A DNA stretch of 44,738 nucleotides from Mycobacterium sp. (GTDB taxonomy: Bacteria > Actinomycetota > Actinomycetes > Mycobacteriales > Mycobacteriaceae), in contig JAHFVD010000062.1 in the NCBI GenBank assembly GCA_023264735.1, forward strand, positions 1 to 44,738, written 5' to 3'. The notes beneath the pieces are model-generated. The model searched no databases, was not told the DNA's origin, and worked only from the letters and a program-made list of their open reading frames with translations. The position numbers and the translations under genes are program-made. Below are positions 23,503-32,400 of this stretch, one piece after another; the stretch's first letter is position 1, and each line of letters begins with the position of its first letter.

Positions 23503-24807
23503 CTACGCCTCGAGGATCGCGGTGACGCCCTGACCGCCCGCAGCGCAGATCGAGATCAGTCCGCGGACCGGCTGTCCGGTCTCCTTTTTCTTCTCGGCCA
23601 ACTGCTTGGCGAGCTGCGCCACGATGCGCCCGCCGGTGGCGGCGAACGGGTGGCCCGCGGCCAGCGAGGAGCCGTTGACGTTCAGCTTCGAGCGGTCGAT
23701 GGCGCCGAGCGCGGAGTCGAGTCCTAGCAGCTCCTTGCAGTATTCGTCAGATTCCCATGCCTGCAGATGAGCCAGCACCACCGACGCGAAGGCCTCGTGG
23801 ATCTCGTAGAAATCGAAATCCTGCAACGCCAGGCCGTTGCGCGCCAGCAGGCGCGGCACGGCGTAGGTGGGCGCCATCAACAGGCCGTCCGCACCGTTGA
23901 CGTAGTCCACGGCGGCGGTCTCCGAATCGACGAAATATGCCAGCGGCGTCAACGAGTGTGACGTCGCCCACTCTTCGCTCGCCAGCAACGCCACCGAGGC
24001 GCCGTCGGTCAGCGGTGTCGAGTTGCCCGCGGTCATCGTGGCGTCGCCGTTGCGCACGCCGAACACCGGCTTGAGTTTGGCCAGTTTCTCGGCGCTGGAG
24101 TCGGCGCGCAGGTTGTTGTCGCGGTAGACCCCGAGGAACGGCGTGACCAGATCGTCGAAGAATCCGCGGTCGTAGGCGGCAGCCATATTGCGGTGGCTGG
24201 CCGCTGCCAGCTCATCCTGATCGACGCGCTTGATGCCCATCTTCTTGGCGGTGATCGCGGCGTGGTCGCCCATCGACAACCCGGTGCGCGGTTCCCCGTT
24301 GGTGGGGATCTCGATGCCCAGCGAGGCGGGCAGCTTGCCGACGAGCTTGAGCCGGGCCACGTTCGACTTGGACCGCCCCAGACCGAGCAGCGTGCGGCGC
24401 AGGTCGTCCCCGAGTCCGATCGGGGCGTCGGACGTGGTGTCCACCCCGCCGGCGGCGGCGACCTCGTAGCGGCCGGCGGCGATTCCGTCGGCGGCTGCGA
24501 CCGCGGCCTGCAGACCGGTGCCGCAGGCCTGCTGCAAGTCGATCGCCGGGGTGTAGGGCGAGAGCTGGCTGCCGAGCACGCTCTCGCGCATCAGGTTGAA
24601 GTCGCGGCTGTGCTTGAGCACAGCTCCGCCGATCACCGCGCCGAGCCGCTCGCCGGCCAGGTCGAACCGGTCCACCAGACCGCCAAGCGCGGCGGTGAAC
24701 ATGTCCTGGTTGGATGCCTCCGCATACGCGCCGTCCGATCGTGCGAACGGAATGCGGTTGCCGCCGATCACGGCGACCCGGCGACTGTTTCCACTGGTAG
24801 AGGCCAC
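23503..24807 (-). CDS. fadA2: Acetyl-CoA acetyltransferase (thiolase) FadA2
   Basis: A 434-residue thiolase that cleaves 3-ketoacyl-CoA to acetyl-CoA, or runs in the condensing direction. The acyl-accepting Cys95 lies in QQACGTGL; the catalytic His lies in GHPFAATGGR, the second Cys in SICAAGGQG, and the EIHEAFA motif is present. The GTG at 24807 has GGCGGAG 8 nt upstream and begins MASTSGNSRRVAVIGGNRIPF, which fits the family. It is divergent from fabG4 and shares a 119-bp control region with an inverted-repeat operator candidate. The position beside fabG4-htdX matches M. tuberculosis Rv0243. Confidence 0.93.
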   Translation of the reverse strand: MASTSGNSRRVAVIGGNRIPFARSDGAYAEASNQDMFTAALGGLVDRFDLAGERLGAVIGGAVLKHSRDFNLMRESVLGSQLSPYTPAIDLQQACGTGLQAAVAAADGIAAGRYEVAAAGGVDTTSDAPIGLGDDLRRTLLGLGRSKSNVARLKLVGKLPASLGIEIPTNGEPRTGLSMGDHAAITAKKMGIKRVDQDELAAASHRNMAAAYDRGFFDDLVTPFLGVYRDNNLRADSSAEKLAKLKPVFGVRNGDATMTAGNSTPLTDGASVALLASEEWATSHSLTPLAYFVDSETAAVDYVNGADGLLMAPTYAVPRLLARNGLALQDFDFYEIHEAFASVVLAHLQAWESDEYCKELLGLDSALGAIDRSKLNVNGSSLAAGHPFAATGGRIVAQLAKQLAEKKKETGQPVRGLISICAAGGQGVTAILEA

Positions 24808-24926
24808 GTCAATCTCCGCCTAGAGTTCGGTTTGTTCAGGGGGTATACCCAACCCATACTACGCACGGTCCTTACTCTGGAGTAAGTTCGTTCCCGGTCC
24901 CCCATCGCAACTCGAAAGGCACGTTC
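24808..24926. promoter_or_regulatory. Divergent fadA2/fabG4 promoter with operator CTTACT-CTGG-AGTAAG
   Basis: A perfect inverted repeat CTTACT-N4-AGTAAG spans 24871-24886; its core TTACT-N5-GTAA equals that of the fadE5 operator candidate. A 10-bp palindrome GGGTATACCC is at 24841-24850. Possible -10 boxes are CATACT (24855-24860) for fabG4 and, on the other strand, TAGTAT (24856-24861) for fadA2. fabG4 has GAAAGG at 24914-24919 before its GTG. Confidence 0.6.
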
Positions 24927-26279
24927 GTGGCTTCCGACCTGTTCTCCCAGATCGTCAACTCCGCGCCAGGGTCACTGCTGGCCAAGCAGCTCGGCATACC
25001 GCAGCCGGAGACATTGCGCCGCTACCGGCCCGGTGAACCACCGCTGGCCGGCTCGCTGCTGATCGGCGGTACCGGCCGCGTGGTCGAACCGCTGCGGGCG
25101 GCGCTCGCCGAAGACTACGACCTGGTGGCCGACAATCTCGGCGGCCGTTGGGCCGACTCGTTCGGCGGCCTGGTGTTCGACGCCACCGGCATCACCGAGC
25201 CCGCGCAGCTGCGCGGCCTCTACGAGTTCTTCACCCCGCTGCAGCGCAACCTCGGACCGTCGGCGCGCCTGGTCGTGGTCGGCACCACCCCCGATGAGGC
25301 CGCGAGCACCGACGAACGCATCGCCCAGCGGGCGCTGGAGGGGTTCACCCGCTCGTTGGGTAAAGAGCTGCGGCGTGGCGCCACCGTCGCGCTCGTCTAT
25401 CTGTCGCCTGCGGCCAAACCCGCTGCGACCGGTCTGGAATCGACACTGCGGTTCGTCCTGTCGGGCAAGTCGGCCTACGTCGACGGCCAGGTGTTCTACG
25501 TCGGCGCCGCGGACTCCACCCCGCCCGCCGACTGGGACAAGCCGCTGGCCGGCAAGGTCGGCATCGTGACGGGTGCGGCCCGCGGCATCGGAGCTACGAT
25601 CGCCGAGGTGTTCGCCCGCGACGGCGCGAAGGTCGTAGCGATCGATATCGAAAACGCAGCGTCTGCGCTCGAAGAGACGGCGGCGAAGGTCGGCGGCACC
25701 GCGCTGGCGCTGGATGTTACCGCCGCCGACGCGGTGGACAAGATCACCGAGCATCTGCGCGAGCACTATGACGGACGCGCCGACATTCTGGTCAACAACG
25801 CCGGTATCACCAGGGACAAACTGCTGGCCAATATGGACGACGCCCGGTGGGACTCCGTGGTCGCGGTGAATCTGCTTGCTCCGCAACGTCTTACCGAGGG
25901 CCTGGTCGCAGGAGGCAGTATCGGCGACGGCGGGCGGATCGTCGGGCTGTCCTCGATGGCCGGTATCGCCGGCAACCGGGGACAGACCAACTACGCGACC
26001 ACCAAGGCCGGGATGATCGGCCTCACCCAGGCGCTGGCGCCCGGGCTGGCGGACAGGGGCATCACCATCAACGCCGTCGCACCCGGGTTCATCGAGACGG
26101 CGATGACGGCGGCGATCCCGCTGGCCACCCGGGAGGTCGCGCGCCGGCTGAACTCCCTGTATCAGGGCGGTAAGCCGGTCGACGTGGCTGAGACCATCGC
26201 CTATTTCGCCAGCCCCGCGTCGAATGCCGTGACCGGCAACGTGATCCGGGTGTGCGGCCAAGCGATGCTGGGGGCCTAG
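24927..26279 (+). CDS. fabG4: High-molecular-weight 3-ketoacyl reductase FabG4
   Basis: A 450-residue SDR protein. Residues 1 to about 205 form the extra flavodoxin-like N-terminal half that marks FabG4; the C-terminal half holds the catalytic Rossmann domain with TGAARGIG (215-222), NNAG, SSMAG and Y356/K360. FabG4 reduces 3-ketoacyl-CoA using NADH, unlike NADPH-dependent FabG1. The start is the GTG at 24927, with a GAAAGG ribosome binding site. The stop lies 2 nt before the htdX GTG, so the two are translated together. Together they can interconvert 3-ketoacyl-CoA, 3-hydroxyacyl-CoA and 2-enoyl-CoA. The length compares with 454 residues for Rv0242c. Confidence 0.94.
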   Translation: MASDLFSQIVNSAPGSLLAKQLGIPQPETLRRYRPGEPPLAGSLLIGGTGRVVEPLRAALAEDYDLVADNLGGRWADSFGGLVFDATGITEPAQLRGLYEFFTPLQRNLGPSARLVVVGTTPDEAASTDERIAQRALEGFTRSLGKELRRGATVALVYLSPAAKPAATGLESTLRFVLSGKSAYVDGQVFYVGAADSTPPADWDKPLAGKVGIVTGAARGIGATIAEVFARDGAKVVAIDIENAASALEETAAKVGGTALALDVTAADAVDKITEHLREHYDGRADILVNNAGITRDKLLANMDDARWDSVVAVNLLAPQRLTEGLVAGGSIGDGGRIVGLSSMAGIAGNRGQTNYATTKAGMIGLTQALAPGLADRGITINAVAPGFIETAMTAAIPLATREVARRLNSLYQGGKPVDVAETIAYFASPASNAVTGNVIRVCGQAMLGA

Positions 26280-26281
26280 CC

Positions 26282-27136
26282 GTGTCTACCGTGGCCGAAC
26301 AGCCGAGTGGTCTGCGAAACCTGTTGCGCGCGGCGGCCGGATCGCTGCCGTTCATTCCACGCGGTGACCACCTTCCCGCCCGCACGCTGACCGTCGACGA
26401 ACTCGCCATCGACCCGTCGAACGTCGCCGCCTACACCGCGGTCACCGGCCTGCGCTTCGGCGATACCGTGCCCCTGACCTATCCGTTCGTGCTGACGTTT
26501 CCGACGGTGATGGCGCTGATCACCGGCTTCGACTTCCCGTTCGCCGCGATGGGCGCGGTACACGTCGAGAATGAAATCACCCGGTACCGCCCGATCGCGG
26601 TGACCGACACCGTCGCGGCGAAGGTTCATGCCGAGAATCTGCGCGAGCACCGCAAAGGTCTGCTGGTCGACGTCGTCGCCGACGTGAGCGTGGGCAACGA
26701 ACTGGCCTGGCATCAGGTCACCACGTTCCTGCACCAGCAGCGAACCAGCCTGTCCGGCGGGCCCAAGCCGGAGCCGCCCAAACGGCTGAAACTACCGCCG
26801 CCCAACGCAATTCTGCGCATCAGCCCCGGCAAGATCCGGCGCTACGCGTCGATCGGCGGGGATCACAATCCGATCCACACCAATGTGATCGGCGCCAAAC
26901 TGTTCGGTTTCCCCACCGTGATCGCTCACGGAATGTTCAGTGCGGCAGCTGTTCTGGCGAATATCGAAGCTCAGCTGCCCGATGCCGTGCGCTACTCGGT
27001 GAAGTTCGGTAAACCCGTCATATTGCCGGCGAGTGCCGGACTCTACGTCGACCGGGTGGCCGACGGCTGGGATATCTCATTGCGCAATATGTCCAAGGGT
27101 TACCCGCACCTCACCGGAACGATTCGCGGTCTCTAG
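26282..27136 (+). CDS. htdX: (R)-3-hydroxyacyl-CoA dehydratase HtdX
   Basis: A 284-residue double-hotdog dehydratase. The C-terminal MaoC half carries the hydratase-2 motif GGDHNPIH (D194, H199) followed by FPTVIAHGM; the N-terminal half is a degenerate hotdog. It interconverts (R)-3-hydroxyacyl-CoA and trans-2-enoyl-CoA. I chose the GTG at 26282, 2 nt after the fabG4 stop, which gives MSTVAEQPSGLRNLL and a length close to Rv0241c (about 280). An ATG at 26252 lies inside fabG4 and adds 10 residues without homology. It ends the fabG4-htdX operon; an inverted repeat downstream probably ends transcription. Confidence 0.92.
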   Translation: MSTVAEQPSGLRNLLRAAAGSLPFIPRGDHLPARTLTVDELAIDPSNVAAYTAVTGLRFGDTVPLTYPFVLTFPTVMALITGFDFPFAAMGAVHVENEITRYRPIAVTDTVAAKVHAENLREHRKGLLVDVVADVSVGNELAWHQVTTFLHQQRTSLSGGPKPEPPKRLKLPPPNAILRISPGKIRRYASIGGDHNPIHTNVIGAKLFGFPTVIAHGMFSAAAVLANIEAQLPDAVRYSVKFGKPVILPASAGLYVDRVADGWDISLRNMSKGYPHLTGTIRGL

Positions 27137-27156
27137 GCGCCGAGTCTGCGCACACT

Positions 27157-27221
27157 ACATCGAGTCTGCACAGAGATCGTGATTTGAGCCCGAAAAGGCG
27201 ATCTGTACGCAGACTCGATGT
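27157..27221. repeat. Long imperfect inverted repeat between convergent genes
   Basis: Arms at 27157-27179 and 27199-27221 start with an identical 13-bp ACATCGAGTCTGC and also match in the inner AGATCG; the loop is 19 nt. A further direct copy of CGAGTCTGCGCACAC lies at 27141-27155. I have seen this sequence type repeatedly between mycobacterial genes, so it is probably a dispersed intergenic repeat acting as a bidirectional terminator for htdX and tetR. Confidence 0.6.
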
Positions 27222-27254
27222 GGAAGTAGCGGGTCGCACGGGAAGTAGCGCCGA

Positions 27255-27875
27255 CTACGACGATGCGGGTGAGGCTTCCTTGTCCGCGGGGGCGCCCTTG
27301 AGGCCGCGCCAGAACAGGTTGATCAACATGTCGGCGGCTTCGTCGACGTCGGCATCGCCGGCGCTGACCCGCGTTGCGACTGCCTCGCCGGCACCTACCA
27401 GCGCGACGGCCATCATGTGAAAGTCGGTGTCGGGCTCGGGATGCCGGGTGCCTGCCTCCACCAGCCGCGCGACCATGTCGATGATCTTTTCGCGGCCCTC
27501 ACGCACGGTGTGGGCGAATGCCTGCGAGCTGGTGGCCTGGGTGTAGAGCACGATCCACGACGCACGGTTGGCGTCGATGTAGCGCAGCACCGACGAGATG
27601 GTGCTGCGCAACAGCTCGTGCGGACTCTGCTCGAGGTCGATGTCCTCGCGGACCGTTTCGGTGAAGCGGCTCAGTTCCCGACTCAGGCAGGCGCCGAACA
27701 GTTCTTCCTTGGAGCCGTAGTAGAGGTACAGCATCGGTTTGGAGATCTGCGCCTCGGCGGCGATGACGTCCATCGACGTCTCGTGATAGCCGTTGACCGA
27801 GAACATCTGGACAGCGGCGTCGAGCATCTGCTGCTCCCGCACGGCACGGGGCAACCGCTTGGTGCCACCTGCCAT
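27255..27875 (-). CDS. TetR-family regulator (Rv0238-like)
   Basis: A 206-residue repressor-type protein. The N-terminal DNA-binding domain spans about residues 12-60, with the helix-turn-helix in TSMDVIAAEAQISKPMLYLY followed by YGSKEELF. The remaining 140 residues form the ligand-binding helical domain and are not informative about the ligand. It lies 33 bp downstream of lpqI on the same strand, so the two are probably co-transcribed. Position and length match M. tuberculosis Rv0238. Because it lies near fadA2, fabG4 and htdX it is one candidate for binding the TTAC-N6-GTAA sites, but nothing in the sequence proves this. Confidence 0.88.
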   Translation of the reverse strand: MAGGTKRLPRAVREQQMLDAAVQMFSVNGYHETSMDVIAAEAQISKPMLYLYYGSKEELFGACLSRELSRFTETVREDIDLEQSPHELLRSTISSVLRYIDANRASWIVLYTQATSSQAFAHTVREGREKIIDMVARLVEAGTRHPEPDTDFHMMAVALVGAGEAVATRVSAGDADVDEAADMLINLFWRGLKGAPADKEASPASS

Positions 27876-27908
27876 ATCACTGCCTTCCCATGCGGGGGTT
27901 TATCCAGG

Positions 27909-29120
27909 CTAACCGCCGCACCGCGGACTTTGCCCTTTCAGACGCGCCATTCGCAGCAGAGAAGTTTCGACCGCGGGCAGCGACAGCTCCCCGGCATTGA
28001 CCGCCTTCTCCAGCCGGTCCAGCACCGCGGGCACCTCGTCGGTGGTCACCCACAGCGCCACATCGATGCCGGCCTGCAGGCTGCGCAGCACGGCTTCGGC
28101 GACGCCGTACCGGTCGGAGATCGCCGCCATGCTGGACAGGTCGTCACTGAACACCGGGCCGTCGAACCCCGGCCCGCCGTACCCGCCACTGCGCAGCAGA
28201 GCCACCGCCGCCGCGCTGAGGCTGGCCGGCATCGTCCCGGTCAGGCCGGGCACCTCGAGGTGGCCGACCATGACGGCGACGGGTGCTTCCGTCGTCAACG
28301 TCCGATACGGGATCAGGTCGTTGGCCTGCAGATCGGTCAGCGGGGGTGTGGTGACCGCACCGGCAGTGTGTGAGTCGCCCGACCCGTGGCCGTGGCCCGG
28401 GAAGTGCTTGAGGACCGGCAGCAGCCCGGCGTCGCGCAGGCCGCGCGCGTAGGCACCGGCGTAGGCGGTCACGATGGCCGGGTCGTTGGAGAACGACCGG
28501 TCACCGATCACGGTGTCGTCGGCGGCGCCGGTGACATCGACGACGGGCGCGAAATCGATCGTGATTCCCATACCGCGCATCTTGCGTCCGCGGTCGAGTG
28601 CCAGTTGGTACACCTGGTCGGGGGTTTGGGTCGCTGCCAGCACCCGGGCCGACGGGGCCGTCCCGATCAGCGAGGACAGCCGCTCCACGCGGCCGCCCTC
28701 CTCGTCGACGCTGACGGCCAGTGGCAGCGGCCCGGCGTTGGCGATATCGGGCAGCGAGCCGTCGGTCAGCATCGACAGGTCGGTCCAGCTGCCGATGAAG
28801 ATGCCGCCCACGTGATAGGTGTCCACCACGGCGCGGGCATCCGCACTGCTCTTCACGCCGACCATCAACACCTGGGCCAGCTTGTCGCGGGTGGACATCG
28901 CGCTCAGCAGCCCCGGACCGTCGCCGCAGGCGGGTGGCGCCGGCGCCGCGGGTGCCGGGACGGGGCCGGCCATCGGGCTGGCCGACGATGACGTGCTGAC
29001 CGGTGACGATGATGAGGCCCCCGGCTTGGCGGCAGGCGCCGAGCAGCCGGCGAAAAGCAGAGGTAGTGCCGACAGGGCCGCGATTCCACGAATCGAGAGC
29101 AGACGGGTAGGCATCCGCAC
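27909..29120 (-). CDS. lpqI: Lipoprotein beta-N-acetylglucosaminidase LpqI (GH3)
   Basis: A 403-residue secreted lipoprotein with signal sequence and lipobox LFAGC (Cys26), then a Ser/Pro/Ala-rich linker to about residue 65 and a GH3 domain. The GH3 NagZ-type motif KHFPGHGHGSGDSH supplies the general acid/base His, and SDDLSSM carries the nucleophile Asp. LpqI removes N-acetylglucosamine from muropeptides and works in cell-wall recycling. The start is either the GTG at 29120 or the ATG at 29114; both give a normal signal peptide. It is divergent from the small Rv0236A-like gene across 114 bp. Confidence 0.93.
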   Translation of the reverse strand: MRMPTRLLSIRGIAALSALPLLFAGCSAPAAKPGASSSSPVSTSSSASPMAGPVPAPAAPAPPACGDGPGLLSAMSTRDKLAQVLMVGVKSSADARAVVDTYHVGGIFIGSWTDLSMLTDGSLPDIANAGPLPLAVSVDEEGGRVERLSSLIGTAPSARVLAATQTPDQVYQLALDRGRKMRGMGITIDFAPVVDVTGAADDTVIGDRSFSNDPAIVTAYAGAYARGLRDAGLLPVLKHFPGHGHGSGDSHTAGAVTTPPLTDLQANDLIPYRTLTTEAPVAVMVGHLEVPGLTGTMPASLSAAAVALLRSGGYGGPGFDGPVFSDDLSSMAAISDRYGVAEAVLRSLQAGIDVALWVTTDEVPAVLDRLEKAVNAGELSLPAVETSLLRMARLKGQSPRCGG

Positions 29121-29234
29121 ATGCTGTCATGGCCGTCGCCGCTGGCCAACCAACGTTCGCCGCATGCTAGGTTGGCCAGCGGGTATTCCCCCAGCGCTTC
29201 AGCCGCCCCCAGCACCTGCGAAGGAGAACCGATC

Positions 29235-29408
29235 ATGACCCGGTTCGTGGTTCCTGCCGCCGCCAGCATCGTGGTCGGTCTGCTGCTCGGGGCTGCCGCG
29301 ATCTTCGGCGTGACGTTGATGATCCAGCAGGACACCAAGCCGCCGTTGTCGCCCGGCGATCCCGCATCGTCGGTGCTGAACCGCGTCGAGTACGGCAACC
29401 GCGGCTAG
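29235..29408 (+). CDS. Small membrane-anchored protein (Rv0236A / DUF2613-like)
   Basis: A 57-residue protein with one N-terminal hydrophobic segment (about residues 4-29, VVPAAASIVVGLLLGAAAIF) and a short polar tail ending VLNRVEYGNRG. It is either secreted after cleavage or anchored in the inner membrane. The ATG has a strong AAGGAGAA ribosome binding site at 29221-29228. Its stop lies directly before the likely start of aftD, and the same pairing is found in M. tuberculosis (Rv0236A/Rv0236c). Its role is unknown; co-translation suggests a link with AftD or envelope arabinan synthesis. Confidence 0.85.
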   Translation: MTRFVVPAAASIVVGLLLGAAAIFGVTLMIQQDTKPPLSPGDPASSVLNRVEYGNRG

Positions 29409-29409
29409 C

Positions 29410-32400
29410 CTGAGCACGCTCGCCGCCGCCTCCCCCGCGGTCACGGAGGCGCACATCACCACCCCGCCGCTCTCGCGGCGCTGGCTCGGCGGAGCTTTCC
29501 TCGTTGCGCTGCTGCTGAGCTTCGCGCAGTCGCCGGGGCTGATCTCACCGGACACCAAACTCGACCTGACCGCCAACCCGCTGCGGTTCCTGGCCCGCGC
29601 CGCCAATCTGTGGAACAGCGACCTGCCGTTCGGGCAGGCGCAGAACCAGGCCTACGGCTATCTGTTTCCACACGGGGCCTTCTTCCTGCTGGGCGACACC
29701 CTCGGCGTGCCCGGCTGGATCACCCAGCGGTTGTGGTGGGCACTGCTGCTGACCGCCGGGTTCTGGGGACTGCTGCGGGTGGCCGAGGCGCTGGGCATCG
29801 GGACCACACCGTCGCGCATCATCGGCGCCGTCGCGTTCGCGCTCTCGCCCCGGGTGCTGACGACGCTGGGGTCCATCTCGTCGGAAACCCTGCCGATGAT
29901 GCTGGCGCCGTGGGTGCTGCTGCCGGTGATCCTGGCTTTGAGGGGCGGGGACGGCAGATCCCTGCGGGTGCTGGCCGGCCGGGCCGGTATCGCGCTGGCG
30001 TTGATGGGCGCGGTCAACGCCGTGGCCACGATCACCGGCTGTCTGCCCGCGATCATCTGGTGGCTGTGTCATCGGCCGAACCGGGTGTGGTGGCGGTTCA
30101 CCGGGTGGTGGGCGTTGGCCTCGGCGCTGGCGATCGCGTGGTGGGTGGTCGCGCTGCTGGCGCTCGGCCGGATCAGCCCGCCGTTCCTGGATTTCATCGA
30201 ATCGTCCGGGGTCACGACGCAGTGGACGTCGCTGACCGAGATGCTGCGGGGCACCGACAGCTGGACGCCCTACGTCGCACCGAATGCCACCGCGGCTGCC
30301 GAGCTGGTGACCCAGCCGGCCATGGTGCTGGCCACCACGTTGGTGGCCGCGGGCGGGATGGCCGGGTTGGCGCTGCGCTCGATGCCCGCGCGGGGCCGGC
30401 TGATCGTCATGCTGCTGATCGGCGTGGTCCTACTCGGCGTCGGCTACTCCGGCGGTCTGGGCTCGGCGCTGGCACACCAGGTGCAGTCCTTCCTCGACGC
30501 GGCGGGCGCACCGCTGCGCAACGTGCACAAGCTGGAGCCGGTGATCCGGATCCCGCTGCTGCTGGGGCTGGCGCACCTGCTCGGCCGTATTCCCTTGCCC
30601 GGCAGCGCACCACGGCCGGTATGGATCAGGTCCTTCGCCCATCCCGAGAACGACAAGCGGGTGGCCGTCGGCATCGTCGTCCTGGCGGCATTGATGGTCG
30701 CGACGTCGATGGCCTGGACCGGCCGGCTCACCCCGCCCGGCGCATTTCGCGCCATCCCCGACTATTGGCACCAGGCCGCGGACTGGCTGACCGAGCACAA
30801 CACCGGCGACCCCACGCCGGGGCGGGTGCTCGTGGTTCCCGGCGCACCGTTCGCCACGCAGGTCTGGGGTAACAGTCACGACGAACCGCTCCAGGTCCTC
30901 GGCGAAAGCCCTTGGGGCGTCCGCGATTCGATCCCGTTGACCCCGCCACAGACGATCCGCGCATTAGACTCGGTGCAGCGCCTGTTCGCGGCAGGCCGAC
31001 CGTCGGCGGGCCTGGCGGACACGCTGGCCCGCCAGGGCATCTCCTATGTCGTAGTGCGCAACGACCTCGACCCGGACAAGTCGAGATCGGCGCGCCCACT
31101 GCTGGTGCACCGCGCCATCGAGGGTTCACCGGGACTGCAGAAGGTGGCGCAGTTCGGTGAGCCGGTCGGACCTGGCACCCTCGAGGGCTTCATCAGTGAC
31201 AGCGGGCTGCGGCCGCGATACCCCGCGGTCGAGATCTATCATGTTGGCTCACAAGGCAATCCGGCTGCACCCTATCTGACCGACGCCAACCGGATGGCCC
31301 GCGTCGATGGCGGCCCAGAGGTGTTGCTGCGCACCGACGAACGGCGCCGGCTGCTCGGCCTGGCCCCGCTGGGTCCGATGCTGCTGACGTCCGACGCCCA
31401 GCGGGCCGGGCTTCCGGTCCCGCTGGTCACCGTGACCGACACCCCCGTCGACCGGGAAACCGACTACGGCCGCGTCGACGACCATTCGTCAGCGGCCAGG
31501 GCCGAGGGGGACCGGCGCAACACCTTCAACCGGGTACCCGACTATCCGGTCCCGGGCGCCAAGCTCGTGCACGGCGCCTGGACCGGCGGGCGGCTGTCCG
31601 CATCGAGTTCCTCCTCGGACGCCACCGCGCTGCCCAATGTCTCCCCGTCCAGCGGTCCGGCCGCGGCCATCGACGGCGACCCGGCGACCGCGTGGGTGTC
31701 CAATTCGCTGCAAGCCGCGGTCGGACAGTGGCTGCAGGTCGACTTCGACCATCCCGTCACCAACGCGACGCTGACGCTCACCCCGAGTGCCACCGCCGTC
31801 GGCGCCCAGGTGCGCCGCATCCAGGTGTCCACCCAAAACGGCACCACTACAGTGCGTTTCGACGATCCAGGCAAGCCGCTGGCGGTGGCCCTGCCCTACG
31901 GGGAGTCGCCGTGGGTGCGGATCACCGCGATCGGCACCGACGACGGCTCGTCAGGAGTCCAGTTCGGCATCACCGATCTGTCGGTGACCCAGTACGACGC
32001 GTCCGGCTTCGCCCATCCCGTCGACCTGCGGCACAGCATGGTGGTGCCGGGCCCACCCGGTGGATCAGCGGTCGCGGCATGGGATCTGGGCGCTGAGCTG
32101 CTCGGCAGGCAGGGCTGCGCGGATTCCCCCGACGGCGTGCACTGTGCCGCGTCGATGGCGCAGGCCCCCGAGGAACCGGTCACACTGAGCCGCACCCTGA
32201 CGGTGCCCAAGCCGATCGAGGTCAGCCCGACGGTGTGGGTGCGGGCCCGGCAGGGACCACACCTGGCAGACCTGATCGCCCAGCCGGGCACCACTCGGTC
32301 CCACGCCGATTCCGACCTCATCGACGTCGATGGATCGGCTTACGCAGCGACGGACGGCGATCCGCGCACCGCGTGGACCGCGCCGCAGAATGTGGTGCAG

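Noticed and set aside
23380..24890. Open frame at 24193-24885 on the plus strand covering the fadA2 promoter
   Set aside because: It overlaps the clear thiolase gene and its control region and shows no domain.
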